Source: Phaseolus vulgaris
Taxonomy: Eukaryota; Streptophyta; Magnoliopsida; Fabales; Fabaceae
DNA: 64,000 nt
Reading direction: 5' to 3'
Assembly: GCF_000499845.2 (NCBI RefSeq)
Contig: NC_023749.2
Span: 39,974,498 to 40,038,497, forward strand
A program made the translations under genes and the position numbers. Position 1 is the first letter of the stretch. Each line of letters opens with the position of its first letter. Below, piece after piece: positions 10,642-19,892 of the stretch. The notes beneath the pieces were generated by a model. The model ran no database searches, was not told where the DNA came from, and saw only the letters and a list, made by a program, of their open reading frames with translations.

Positions 10642-12177
10642 ATGAGGGTAGAAAAATTGTTTGCTTCCCATAAAGAAAGAAAAGAAAGAAAAATACAAAA
10701 GAAGAGAGGGGAAGTCGAAAGGGAAGCTAAAGAAAAAGAAGAAAAAGAAAAGCATGAGAAGACCCTTGAAGAACAAAAGGCGTGGGAGAAGAGTGTTCCT
10801 TCCCACAAGGTCATTCAACAAGAAGGAAAAGTTGAAAATACATTTGAAAATATACCTCTTGTTGAACAACCTAGCCTTACCTTTTGTAAAGGAACACTTG
10901 CAAGCCTAAGTGAAAAAGAAGAGTCTTTAAAAGAAGCTTGCATAGATAAAAATGAAATAGATTATTTCTCATATGTGCTAGGATATCACCAAGTGAATGT
11001 CAAGTTTTTTATAAGCATCTACAAAAAAAAAAATTTATGTGAAGTAGTGCCTAAAGAAACTTGTCATGTCTTATTGAGACAACCATTGCAAAGTGTACAA
11101 ATCCTTATAAACAACGGTTGTCACAACGAGACTATCCTTACACATAAGAGAAAAAGTCTTCATGAAGGAGAACTCATGGGACAAATTAGAGTTGATAAAA
11201 CTCTAGAGCTTTTAAAAGGAAAACTTTTGTCCCCCATGAGAAAAGAAGTTCAAAGACATTACCTTAGGTACAATTCTTGTTTTCAAAATACGCCCAAGGC
11301 AATGTCTCATAAACTCTATACTCCTTCACCTTTTGCAAATGATCCTTGGGAAGATATAAATTTCCTATTAAAACTCCCTAGGACAACAAAAGGTTGTGAT
11401 TCAATCTTCATGGTTATGGATAAACTCTTCTCTAGAGAAGTGATACATCTTCATGGTTTATCTTCAAGCATAGTGTTGAATAGAGTTCCAAATTTCGCAA
11501 ACCATGATTTGAGGATTTCCTTTGGAAAACTTGCAACTAAATTGCACACTTTAAATTCTTATCATCCTCAAACGCATGGTCAAAATATATTTGAAAATCT
11601 AGCTCTTTCTACTATGCCTAGAATAATCATGAAGTGCACACACAACTCTAGAGGTGAGCAAACATACCATAAAGTAGTTCACAAAACTACTTATATTTCT
11701 ACTTTTAAAGTTATGTGTGGGTTCAATCATCTTTCTCCTTTTAAGTTGTTACCATCTTCTATAGGATTTATGCCTAAAGAGAAAGTAACCACAAATGAAC
11801 CTTTTAAAATACATAAGATGATTAGAGACCACACACAACCATTAAAAGAGAAACTTTGTCCAAGGTTGCCAAAACCAAAAGAAAAGCAAAAATGGCAACC
11901 TAGTAAAATTAATTTGCAAACTAACACCTATGCCTTATTTGATTATTTCTATAGGTGGAAGTTTGATCCAGGAGGACAAGCTTTGGCGAAGCAAAAGGTT
12001 GCTATCCGAGATCAAGTCTGTAGATCTGAGGATAGATCTTTTCCCGAAGGAGGAGATGATGGACACCATCCAGCCACAACCATCCCCCTAGTTGAAGAAA
12101 AAGCTTTGGATTTGAGGACAAATCCTTTTCAAGAGGGAGGGGATGATGGAGGACGGCCCAAGCTCACCACACGATGA
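10642..12177 (+). CDS. ChrD fused gag-remnant / catalytically dead integrase protein (511 codons)
   Basis: Residues 1-60 contain a highly charged Lys/Glu segment derived from gag (WEMRVEKLF context). Residues 50-95 match the stretch just before RT in Chr1 (AWEKSVPSHKV, VEQPSLTFCKGTLA). RT and RNase H are missing. Residues about 172-390 are integrase-like: the zinc finger keeps its first His, but HCSRC of Chr1 is HYLRY here; the core has EDINFLLKLPRT where Chr1 has [14 protein letters not shown] (catalytic Asp deleted), VLNRVPNF for VSDRDPNF (Asp to Asn) and PQTHGQNIF for PQTDGQTEV (Glu to Ile). A 22-residue in-frame deletion follows VMD. The frame stays open into the 3' LTR. The Chr0 copy (17818-19367) carries the same losses. 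Function unknown. Confidence 0.8.
   Translation: MRVEKLFASHKERKERKIQKKRGEVEREAKEKEEKEKHEKTLEEQKAWEKSVPSHKVIQQEGKVENTFENIPLVEQPSLTFCKGTLASLSEKEESLKEACIDKNEIDYFSYVLGYHQVNVKFFISIYKKKNLCEVVPKETCHVLLRQPLQSVQILINNGCHNETILTHKRKSLHEGELMGQIRVDKTLELLKGKLLSPMRKEVQRHYLRYNSCFQNTPKAMSHKLYTPSPFANDPWEDINFLLKLPRTTKGCDSIFMVMDKLFSREVIHLHGLSSSIVLNRVPNFANHDLRISFGKLATKLHTLNSYHPQTHGQNIFENLALSTMPRIIMKCTHNSRGEQTYHKVVHKTTYISTFKVMCGFNHLSPFKLLPSSIGFMPKEKVTTNEPFKIHKMIRDHTQPLKEKLCPRLPKPKEKQKWQPSKINLQTNTYALFDYFYRWKFDPGGQALAKQKVAIRDQVCRSEDRSFPEGGDDGHHPATTIPLVEEKALDLRTNPFQEGGDDGGRPKLTTR
12131..12143 (+). other. ChrD polypurine tract
   Basis: AAGAGGGAGGGGA abuts the 3' LTR start and would prime plus-strand synthesis. A similar purine run followed by GATGATGG lies about 90 bases upstream (12046-12062), perhaps a small duplication. 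Confidence 0.9.
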
Positions 12178-12892
12178 AAGCCAAGCCTCCAAGACTAGAC
12201 GGTCTAGCCTATGATGAGGAGCATCTAGACTCAAAAAGGAGCGTCTAGCCCATGAAGAGGAGCGTCTAGGCCATGATGAGGAGCAGCTACATAAGGAGCG
12301 TCTAGGCCATGATGAGGATTCCTTCTAGACCGTCTAGCTTCACATACACATGGGTCAAAGCTACGGTTTTGGGAAGAGAAGACCTTTGTAATTGTTACAT
12401 AAAGGCCCATTAGGGGTGCTTAGTAATTAGAGTAGTGTAGAAAGCATATTTGTGTGAACATTCTAGAAAGACCATGGAGGGGGGGTGAGCATAAAAACTA
12501 GACACACCCCTCCCCATGTGCTCATTTGTGCACCCATGTGCCATGTGCACCCATGTGCTTCACATTTACATTTCATTTGGCTAGCATTAGGGTTGCATTA
12601 TGGTCCTCCTTAGCCTATAAAAGGAGGAGCCTACACCTTGTATTTTCAAGTTTAATTGAGTATTGTTATGCTGCCCATTTTGTGCACTAGCTTTACTTCT
12701 CCTAGAAATCTAGGCTATAAACTTCAATCCTTTCACCTTTCTCCCTTGAGCTGGCCGAACCACTCAAACATCACACTCCTCATGCACCTTCAAAGCCAAC
12801 ACAACTCCTAGGAGGGCTTTGTTTCACTCACCCATTGCTTCCGCACCCTATTTTCTACTTTGATTCAAGAAGAACACATGAAAATGCCATCA
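12144..12892 (+). repeat. ChrD 3' LTR (749 bp)
   Basis: Same length and ends as the 5' LTR. The differences I see cluster in U3 (for example GGAGGG/GGACGG, AGTCAAG/AGCCAAG, GAGCGTC/GAGCATC, TTATAG/TTAGAG). TATA box at 12616-12622. Confidence 0.96.
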
Positions 12893-12897
12893 ATCTG
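12893..12897. repeat. Target-site duplication of ChrD (right copy, ATCTG)
   Basis: Matches 7582-7586. It belongs to exon 2 of the TatA antisense gene. Confidence 0.95.
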
Positions 12898-14511
12898 CCT
12901 AGCCAGGTGCATGTCCACGTCATCTCCGCTCCATTCGACGAGCTCTCAATTGTTGATGAGCTGTCGAACCAAGGTGATGACCCGGCTTAAGTTCTCGTGG
13001 CTAGCCCCAGAGACGCTTGGTCGCGAGCTGGACCCACTACATTCAGCAGTAGCAGCGGAGGTTGGCAGTGGCGGCGGGAGACCCCCTGGATGAGCAGAAG
13101 CGCCCCCAGCAAGAGAAGAGATTGGCCTGCTGGGGGGGAGATGATGGTCGAGAAGCTGGAGACGGGTGTTGGCGGGGAGAGGGAAGGCACGTGGGCTCTG
13201 GGCAGGTTGAGTAGAGGGAGGAGGGGGTGAACCTTCCTCTACCTCCACCACCTCGATCTCCCCAGGTTGAAGAGATGAGGCCCCCTCAACCGCTGGCAGT
13301 TTCCTCTTGCGATGTACAAGAGGAGAGCCAGAACTCTCCTCTTCTGTTGAGGGAGCAGCAGCAGCAGATGAAGGAAAGGCCTTCACCAGCTTCCTTCTCT
13401 TCCTTCCTTGCTCGGGGCCTTCAGCTGGCGCGACCGAGAGAGGAGGGGCTGCAATAGGCTCGGTGGTGGAAGAAGAGGAGCCAGTCCCTTTGGCCCCCCG
13501 GAGTTTGGCAAGCTCCAGCAAAGCTTTTCTCCTGTCCTTCCCTGACATTGAATCTACATCGATGGGAAAAGGAAGAGTTAGATGGCCTAGTTACGCAAGT
13601 AAGTCAAAATGTATGCAAGCATGCATGAGAATGTGCAAGTATCCTAAGAGGTGGAAGAAGAAGAGCTACCTATGTACTTTTTCAGGGCCAACACATCGAA
13701 CTCGTGTTTGATGAGGCGAGCAGAGTTGTACTTGGCCCCCAAGAACAGCCCACATAGCTCGCGCTCGTAGGGCGCCATGGATTCGAGGTCCCGGGGTTTC
13801 TTGAACTCAACCGCAGGAACCCAGTAGAGGGGGTACCCTTCAAGCAACGTTGGACTTTGTGGGGTGGCAGATATCATGTAGAACCTGTCCTTCCAATCTT
13901 TGAAGGATTGCTGATACAGACCCAAGAGCACCCGTCCCAGCAACCCCGTTCAGACTAACCCAGGACCTGTCCCCAAGGTTCTTCGCTTCGAAGAAATAGA
14001 GGAACACGTCCACGGAGGCGTTATGCCCGAAGTAGTTGCAGAGAATTTCAAATGCCCGGATGAAAGCCCAGGCATTTGGATGGAGTTGGCAGGGCGCGAC
14101 GTTCAACTCCATCATCAGCTCCTTCTCGAAAAAGGTGAATGGCAGGCGTAGCTTCAACCTTTTGAAGATGGCGGAGTAGATGAAGATGAAGGGCACCCCA
14201 TTGGTGGCCCTATCGTCCGCGCAGATGGGCATCCCTCGAGGATGAATGCAGATTTGGATGTTAAAGTCGTTTTTCCTGTCGATGGCGCAGGAAGGCTCAT
14301 CGGGATTGTTGCTCAGCAGGGATGTGAGGTGGCCCCGGGGTAGTAGGGTGGAGGTTTCGGCAAGCAACGCCAGGGGGGCCCAGTCGTAGACCCTGGCGTT
14401 GTCGTGGTAGGAGGTTGCAACGGGTGGTGGTGGTGGAGCTGGCGCACTTGCGGAAGGCTGTGCACCAGAAGACGAGGCAATAATGCGAGCGGTTTGTTTC
14501 AAGCGAGCCAT

Positions 14512-15115
14512 CGCGAGATAGCTGCAATGGAGGAAAAACGAAAAGTCAGAATGAATGGAAGAAGAGGGAATGATGAATGGTTCGGTGAAAACAGAGAAGG
14601 GGAAGGAGAAAGAAATGCCCAGGTGAAAGAGGAAGAAGGAGAAGCAGAAATCAGAGCAAAAACGCGAAAAACCCTAGCGCGGGTCGAGAGAGGGAAAACA
14701 GAGAAGATGAATGCATGATAACGAGAAAGATAAATGCAATCGGTAAAAGTAACCTAAGTGGGCCAAGGAAGAAGAAAAACCATACCTTTGAATGATCGCA
14801 AGAGTCTTGAAGGTAGAAAACTGGAAGAAGGATGGAAGCTCAGAGAGAGAGTTCGCAGAAAGTCTAAGAGTTGATTGAAGAAGATGAAGAAACAGTGAAG
14901 GCGCGCGCTTATTTGAAAAAAGGAAGCGCTAGCGACACTCCACGCTGACCGTTGATGCGTCCACGCGTCGCAAGATTAAGGGAGGAAGTTGTAACGTTAA
15001 AAGGGGCCGCACGTGAGGTGGCACGAGATGTGGCCCACATGCCACGTGGACCGAGGGCACGACCACTCAGTCTCTTCGCTGAGAACGAGTTCACAGCTCG
15101 AGACTAGAGGGCTTG
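14512..15115 (-). promoter_or_regulatory. 5' UTR with intron and promoter region of the TatA antisense gene
   Basis: On the minus strand an intron with AAAG|GTATGG donor (first intron base 14785) and TTGCAG acceptor (last base 14522), 264 bp, ends ten bases before the ATG at 14511. Introns at the same place occur in TatB1 and TatB3. The region further upstream, up to the 3' LTR at 15116, is rich in CACGTG cores. The purine stretch GACTAGAGGGCTTG just before 15116 is the likely polypurine tract of TatA. Confidence 0.7.
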
Positions 15116-16266
15116 TGATCTGGTCGGTCATCGGTCGTCGATGACGTCAGCAGAAGATGACCACGTGGACCACTCGCGGGGTGACACGTGGACCAGGTGA
15201 CAGATAGATCGGGGTGAACGTCATCGGTTGTCACTAACCAAATGACCACCGACAGATCAGGCGGCAGCGAAGTCAGGGGACAGACCACCCAGAACGGTGA
15301 TCGGTGGTCAGTAACCAAGTGGCCACCAACAGACCAGTTCCCAGATGAACGCCTGGGGGCAGAACGCGAGAAGCAACAGGGCAACGATCAGTCATCAGGT
15401 GCATGGTCATCGGGGTCCCGTGTTACACGCAGTTAAACTGGGACTGAGGTTCCCAGCGAGAGCGTTACGCATGGACCTCGCATGAGCACATCTCAGGGAA
15501 TCGTGCACGAGAGTGGCCTGAGGGAACTAGTAAGCCAGTCGGTGATTGGTGATTCCCTCAACCCGTTACGTGCGCGATACCGTGAAGGGTAAGCCGTTAC
15601 GCAGAGGGCAACGCTTGGTGAGTGTGCCTAGACCAGCCACACCCAGCGTTCTCCTGAGAGTATGCGATTTACCCAGGTGGGAGAAATATCCTAAGTTACT
15701 CCGCAAGGGAATAACTTAGGTGCACAGAGAGAAGCGCTAGAGCCCTTCAAGTAGTGACACGTGTATGGTTAGATGTGAGTTGCATACCTCCACGTGTCAC
15801 CTTCTGAGAGGGGCGCGACCCAGATAAAGGTGTACTCCGTACCACTAAAGGTACAGACAAGCGCAGCCAAGCGCAGAGACGCGCAGACACTCACACTCTA
15901 CTGATTCTGGAGGTACGTTGTCGCATAAAAGCATAACAGGGTTCTGACACATGCGAGAAAGCATAACAGAATTCTGTTAGGCCCAGATACAGGCAGTGGC
16001 ATAAAACAGAATCAGGGGAGAGGAGAGAAAAGGAGAGCAAGAGTTTTTCACACACACTACTAGTTTTTCTAATTGGTGGTTCTGTGATCTAACTTGATCG
16101 TCGGAGTGCAAACGGCCGCTAGAGGCGCCGTCTGTGTGTTTTGCAGGTCGCGTTTGGAGATCCTAGAGAAGGTTCTGAGGGTGATCTTGCAGATAACACA
16201 GTCACGTAGACGGGGCATAGAGAGCTACGAAGCGATTCCTTCGCGTTCGAGTTGTAGGCAGGATCA
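15116..16266 (+). repeat. TatA 3' LTR (1151 bp)
   Basis: Starts TGATCTGG and ends GGATCA. It holds the full-length U3, including the 292-bp block lost from the 5' LTR. TGACGTCA occurs at 15142-15149. Confidence 0.94.
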
Positions 16267-16271
16267 CCTTG
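16267..16271. repeat. Target-site duplication of TatA (right copy, CCTTG)
   Basis: Matches 552-556; the Chr0 leader resumes directly after it (AGTTGCTG, as in Chr1 GTGTTGCTG). Confidence 0.95.
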
Positions 16272-17817
16272 AGTTGCTGTTTTTCTTTTAGGAATTTGAG
16301 TCTTTATTGCTTTCTTATTTGGTTCATATTATGCTTTTGAGTCCTTAATTTCTGAATCCATATATGTTTTGTCAAGTCATGTTCATCCACAATGTCAACA
16401 ATTCTTAGTAGTCCTTTATTTGGCTTGATTGTTTCTTGATTTTGGGTATCTTTAATTGCTTTGAATCTGCTGTTCTTTGATCTTTTGGTGCCTTTTTAAT
16501 TTTAGTTTGAGTTCCTATTTGTGTTTAGATCCTACACAAATTCTATTTCACAAATTCCATTGTGTTTAAATTTTGGTATCTTGCTGTTTTTGTTTCCAGT
16601 TTCCAGAATCCCCTGTTTCACATACTCTGTGCTGGCTGTTTTGTTCCAGAAAATATTTTCACTCATAGGAAAATTTTGATTCTCTGGAATATGCAAGTTT
16701 GATGTGTTATAGAGAGAACAAAAAAAGAATTAGTTCAAAAGAATCAACAGAAAAAAATGATAAATCTTTTAAAATCAGTGTGCAAATCTGAGGCGCTACA
16801 GCTGGCGTAACTGAACACCAAAATTGCAAAATTTATTAAAACAAATTGGTGCACGCGTTTTGAGTGATTCCAAAGCTAGATTTTAGCTAAGATCTTTAAT
16901 ATCTTGAATATCATATTTCAAAATCATATCTTAAAAACACATCTCAGCATAAATTGGGGAAAAACACGTTTCTGGTCCACAACATTTTCCAGTGGTGCTG
17001 TTTTTTTATTTTGTCATCTAATTCTAGTGCTATTCTTAGGATTCTTTTGTGTGCCTACCTTTATTTTGGTAGCTTTTATTTGCTTGCTTAATATTTCTTG
17101 GACCTCTTTCTAGTTGTCATAATCTAACTCCTTTTGGAGGTACTGTTTTATTCAATTAAATTGTTTCTTGCTTTTGTTCTTTGACCTCTAATTTGGTGCT
17201 GGAATTTATTCTCCTTTGGTGCTTAATTGAATGGAAACTTGACTTGGGTAAGGTCTATTCTTTTGATAGGTGCTGGAATTGGAGAATTAAGACCTTCATT
17301 CTAAGGGGAAGCAAAGCTTAGGCCGAATCAAGCTTTCTTGAAAAACACTACAAACACTTGGAGGGCCAACAAGCAAAGACAACAAGGAAGTGCATTTAGC
17401 AAAAAGAGGATCAACAAAGGGAGTTTTGTTAATTTCCTTGCAACTTAATTTGTGTTAATTACCTCTTAATTACGTTTTAGACGGTGAGTGTGTCTTCAAG
17501 GGCTCAAAGTGTCCAAGAAGCCTCACCTAGGGCCGACTAGTATAGAATTCTTAATTAGCAATTGTTAATTGTTTGTAATTTGCCTTTTCTTTTGCTTAGT
17601 TAGTGACGCTTTGCATGATTGTTTTGTTAAGTTTGTGTTAAACCGTCTAGCTTTGTTAATTAGTTAGCATACATTGTTTTCTTGCATTTAAAAAAAAAAG
17701 TTTTGATTTCTCAACTTAATTATGTTCTAAGTAGTTTACTAAGAGGAAGTTTTGTGTGAAGACATTGAGGGATAGTTTTTGGCTAAGGCAAAGGCTTGGT
17801 ATTTAAGTAGTCCTTTG
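16272..17817 (+). mobile_element. Chr0 untranslated leader, second part
   Basis: Colinear with ChrD about 8565-10190, with many small indels; ends at GTATTTAAGTAGTCCTTTGT, where ChrD continues into its gag start. No gene in it. Confidence 0.85.
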
Positions 17818-19367
17818 TTTCTCTTTTGATTGTTGTATGTGTTCTCTAATCATCTTATGCATTTTGAAATGTGCATTTGTGGTTACTTTCTCTTTAGGCA
17901 TAAATCCTATAGGAGATGGTAACAACTTAAAAGGAGAAAGATGATTTAGCCCACATATAACCTTAAAAGTAGAAATATAAGTAGTTTTGTGAACTACTTT
18001 ATGGTATGTATGCTCATCTCTAGAGTTGTGTGTGCACTTCATGATTATTCTAGGCATAGTAGAAAGAGCTAGATTTTCAAATGTATTTTGACCATGCGTT
18101 TGAGGATGATAAGAATTTAAAGTGTGCAACTTAGTTGCAAGTTTTCCAAAGGAAATCCTCAAATCATGGTTTGCAAAATTTGAAGCTCTATTCAACACTA
18201 TGCTTGAGGATAAACCATGAAGATGTATCACTTATCTAGAGAAGAGTTTATCCATAACCATGAAAATTGAATCAAAACCTTTTGTTGTCCTAGGGAGTTT
18301 TAATATGAAATTTGTATCTTCCCAAGGATCATTTGCAAAAGGTGAAGGAGTATAGAGTTCATGAGACATTGCCTTGGGTGTAGTTTGAAAACAAGAATTG
18401 TACCTAAGTTAATGTCTTTGAACTTCTTTTCTCATGGGGGACAAAAGTTTTCCTTTTAAAAGCTCTAGAGTTTTATCAACTCTAATTTGTCCCATGAGTT
18501 CTCCTTCATGAAGACTTTTTCTCTTATGTGTAAGGATAGTCTCGTTGTGACAACCATTGTTTCTAAGGATTTGTACACTTTGCAATGGTTGTCTCAATAA
18601 GACATGATAAGTTTCTTTAGGCCCTACTTCACTTAAAAATTTGTTTTTGTAGATGCTTATAAAAAACATGACATTCACTTGGTGATATCCTAGCACATAT
18701 GAGAAATAATCTATTTCATTTTTATCTATGCAAGCTTCTTTTAAAGACTCTTCTTTTTCACTTAGGCTTGCAAGTGTTCCTTTACAAAAGGTAAGGCTTT
18801 GAGGTTGTTCAACAAGACACATATTTTCAAAGGTAGTTTTAAATCTTTGGTCTTGTTGAATGACCTTGTGGGAAGGAACACTCTTCTCCCACGCCTTTTG
18901 TTCTTCAAGGGTCTTCTCATGCTTTTCTTTTTCTTCTTTTTCTTTAGCTTCCCTTTCGACTTCCCCTCTCTTCTTTTGTATTTTTCTTACCTTTCTTTCT
19001 TTATGGGAAGCAAACAACTTTTCTACCCTCATTTCCCAATCTAGGAAAGCTTCTATATTTTCTTTTCCATGGAAATGGGGATGTTCTACCCTAACCTCTC
19101 ATGGGTTTTCTTGTTCTTTTCTATCTCTTCTATGTCTTCTAGGGGGTGCTTGATAATAATCATTTACTCTAATGCTTCCCTCCCCAAAAGAATCATGATC
19201 TTTAGAGATATATGCATGAGAAGGTAATTTTTTTAGAATGTGAGACTTCTCATCCTTTGCTTTAGTCAAAACATTAAGTTTACTCTCACTCTCCAATTGT
19301 CTATATGCAATTCATTGCACAGTTTCTGAAACTTCTTTCAAAAGAGTTTTTAATGATTTTACTTCAC
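17818..19367 (-). pseudogene. Chr0 gag-remnant / dead-integrase frame, inverted relative to its leader
   Basis: Minus-strand homologue of ChrD 10308-11855, although the adjacent Chr0 leader is on +. Main open pieces: 19296-19099 (gag N-terminus), 19032-18409 (charged segment to degenerate zinc finger) and 18231-17803 (integrase-like). It repeats the ChrD losses: VLNRASNF, PQTHGQN, and no metal-binding Cys pair. TGA interrupts the gag part near 19099. The segment between leader and gag start (ChrD 10190-10308) is missing, and both junctions are simple joins, so an inversion with loss at one breakpoint is the simplest reading. Confidence 0.85.
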
Positions 19368-19419
<52 letters not shown>

Positions 19420-19544
19420 AAAGCGGATGGGGGCCGACGATGTGTCCCGGTCGGATGTGGAACGGTGTGAGCCGGTCTGCCGATCGACTCAGGACATTGA
19501 CCGACGCGGATTGCAGCGGTGGCCCAAGACCGGGCTCTTGATAT
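19368..19544 (+). rRNA. Fragment of 25S rRNA gene (5' region, 177 bp)
   Basis: The sequence from ATGAAAAGGACTTTGAAAAG through GGCCCAAGACCGGGCTCTTG reads as the plant 25S rRNA region a few hundred bases from the 5' end. It is much more GC-rich than its flanks and carries apparent C-to-T changes. It lies between the inverted Chr0 segment and the SIRE-like LTR and is a displaced scrap, not a working gene. Recognition is from memory of plant 25S sequence. Confidence 0.85.
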
Positions 19545-19892
19545 TGTTAGAATAGATGGCTTTAAACTAGATGGGGGTGAATTGTGTAAAGAGGAGAATG
19601 AGAATTTATCTCAGGAAACAATTGATTCAGAAATTCAGTTCGCCAAAACAACAACCAAAAGCTGCAGTACCAGAAAAAAACAATCGGTTGTTTATACCAG
19701 CAAACAACAAAATAAAACTGAATTTAAAGAGTTAGAGATAGAGAGATTGTACACAGTTGTTTATACTAGTCCACTCCAAACCCAGAGCTACATCCAGTCT
19801 TCTCAGAAACCCTGAGGAAATCCACTAAGCAACCACACCTTGATCACTTACACAACAACCAAGAGAATGACCTTGAACACCTCAAGAAACAC
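19545..19892 (-). repeat. SIRE-like 3' LTR, truncated
   Basis: In + orientation it begins TGTTAGAATAGATGG and aligns with 23606-23960 until CTCAAGAAAC near 19890, where env-like coding sequence takes over. It has one AACAATCGGTTGTTT (19679-19693) where the other LTR has two, 21 bp apart. Confidence 0.85.

Larger units (their letters stand above)
7587..12892 (+). mobile_element. ChrD: young, structurally complete, non-autonomous chromovirus-like element
   Basis: 5306 bp with two 749-bp LTRs, primer site, polypurine tract and perfect ATCTG duplications. Comparing the LTRs by eye I find about five substitutions and no indels (over 99 percent identity), so the insertion is recent. The internal region has a 1.9-kb leader and a reading frame made of a gag remnant fused to a degenerate integrase; protease, RT and RNase H are absent. 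It must therefore be mobilised in trans, presumably by Chr1/Chr4-type relatives. It sits inside exon 2 of the TatA antisense gene. Confidence 0.95.
6960..14511 (-). pseudogene. TatA antisense gene, split by nested element ChrD
   Basis: Minus-strand gene, homologous to the open copies at 27552-30182 and 53280-55893. Coding exon 1 is 14511-13670 (start MARLKQTAR; globular domain with ICADDRATNG, KLRLPF and FEAKNLGDRSWVSLNG). The intron is 13669-13554 (GT...AG, phase 1). Exon 2 runs 13553-12893, is cut by ChrD, and resumes at 7581, ending at 6960 (DLSQFSIYHEVVDGK near the end). The frame is continuous across the insertion once one ATCTG copy is discounted. Exon 2 has an NLS-like RKRRK, a proline-rich stretch and a coiled coil. 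Damage: one extra base near 13950, TGA just after the codons for LINN (about 12943-12945) and TGA at 7488-7490. The domain resembles the 'putative gypsy type transposon' family; its function is unknown. Confidence 0.87.
557..16266 (+). mobile_element. TatA: Tat-lineage Ty3/gypsy element, defective, with ChrD nested inside
   Basis: Complete at both ends: 5' LTR 557-1398, primer site, gag-pol on +, an antisense gene on -, 3' LTR 15116-16266 and CCTTG duplications. Without the nested ChrD it is about 10.4 kb. The Tat assignment rests on the RT motifs (FTDLNKACPKDSYPLPSID, YVDDMVV), an extra plant-type RNase H after the degenerate gypsy RNase H, and an antisense gene between pol and the 3' LTR, all known for this lineage. 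Gag-pol has at least five in-frame stops, two frameshifts and a deletion of the integrase C-terminus, so it cannot move on its own. Confidence 0.93.

Noticed and set aside
10521..10869. Phe/Ser-rich minus frames (also 18799-19153)
   Set aside because: They are the complement of the Lys/Glu-rich gag segment of ChrD and Chr0.
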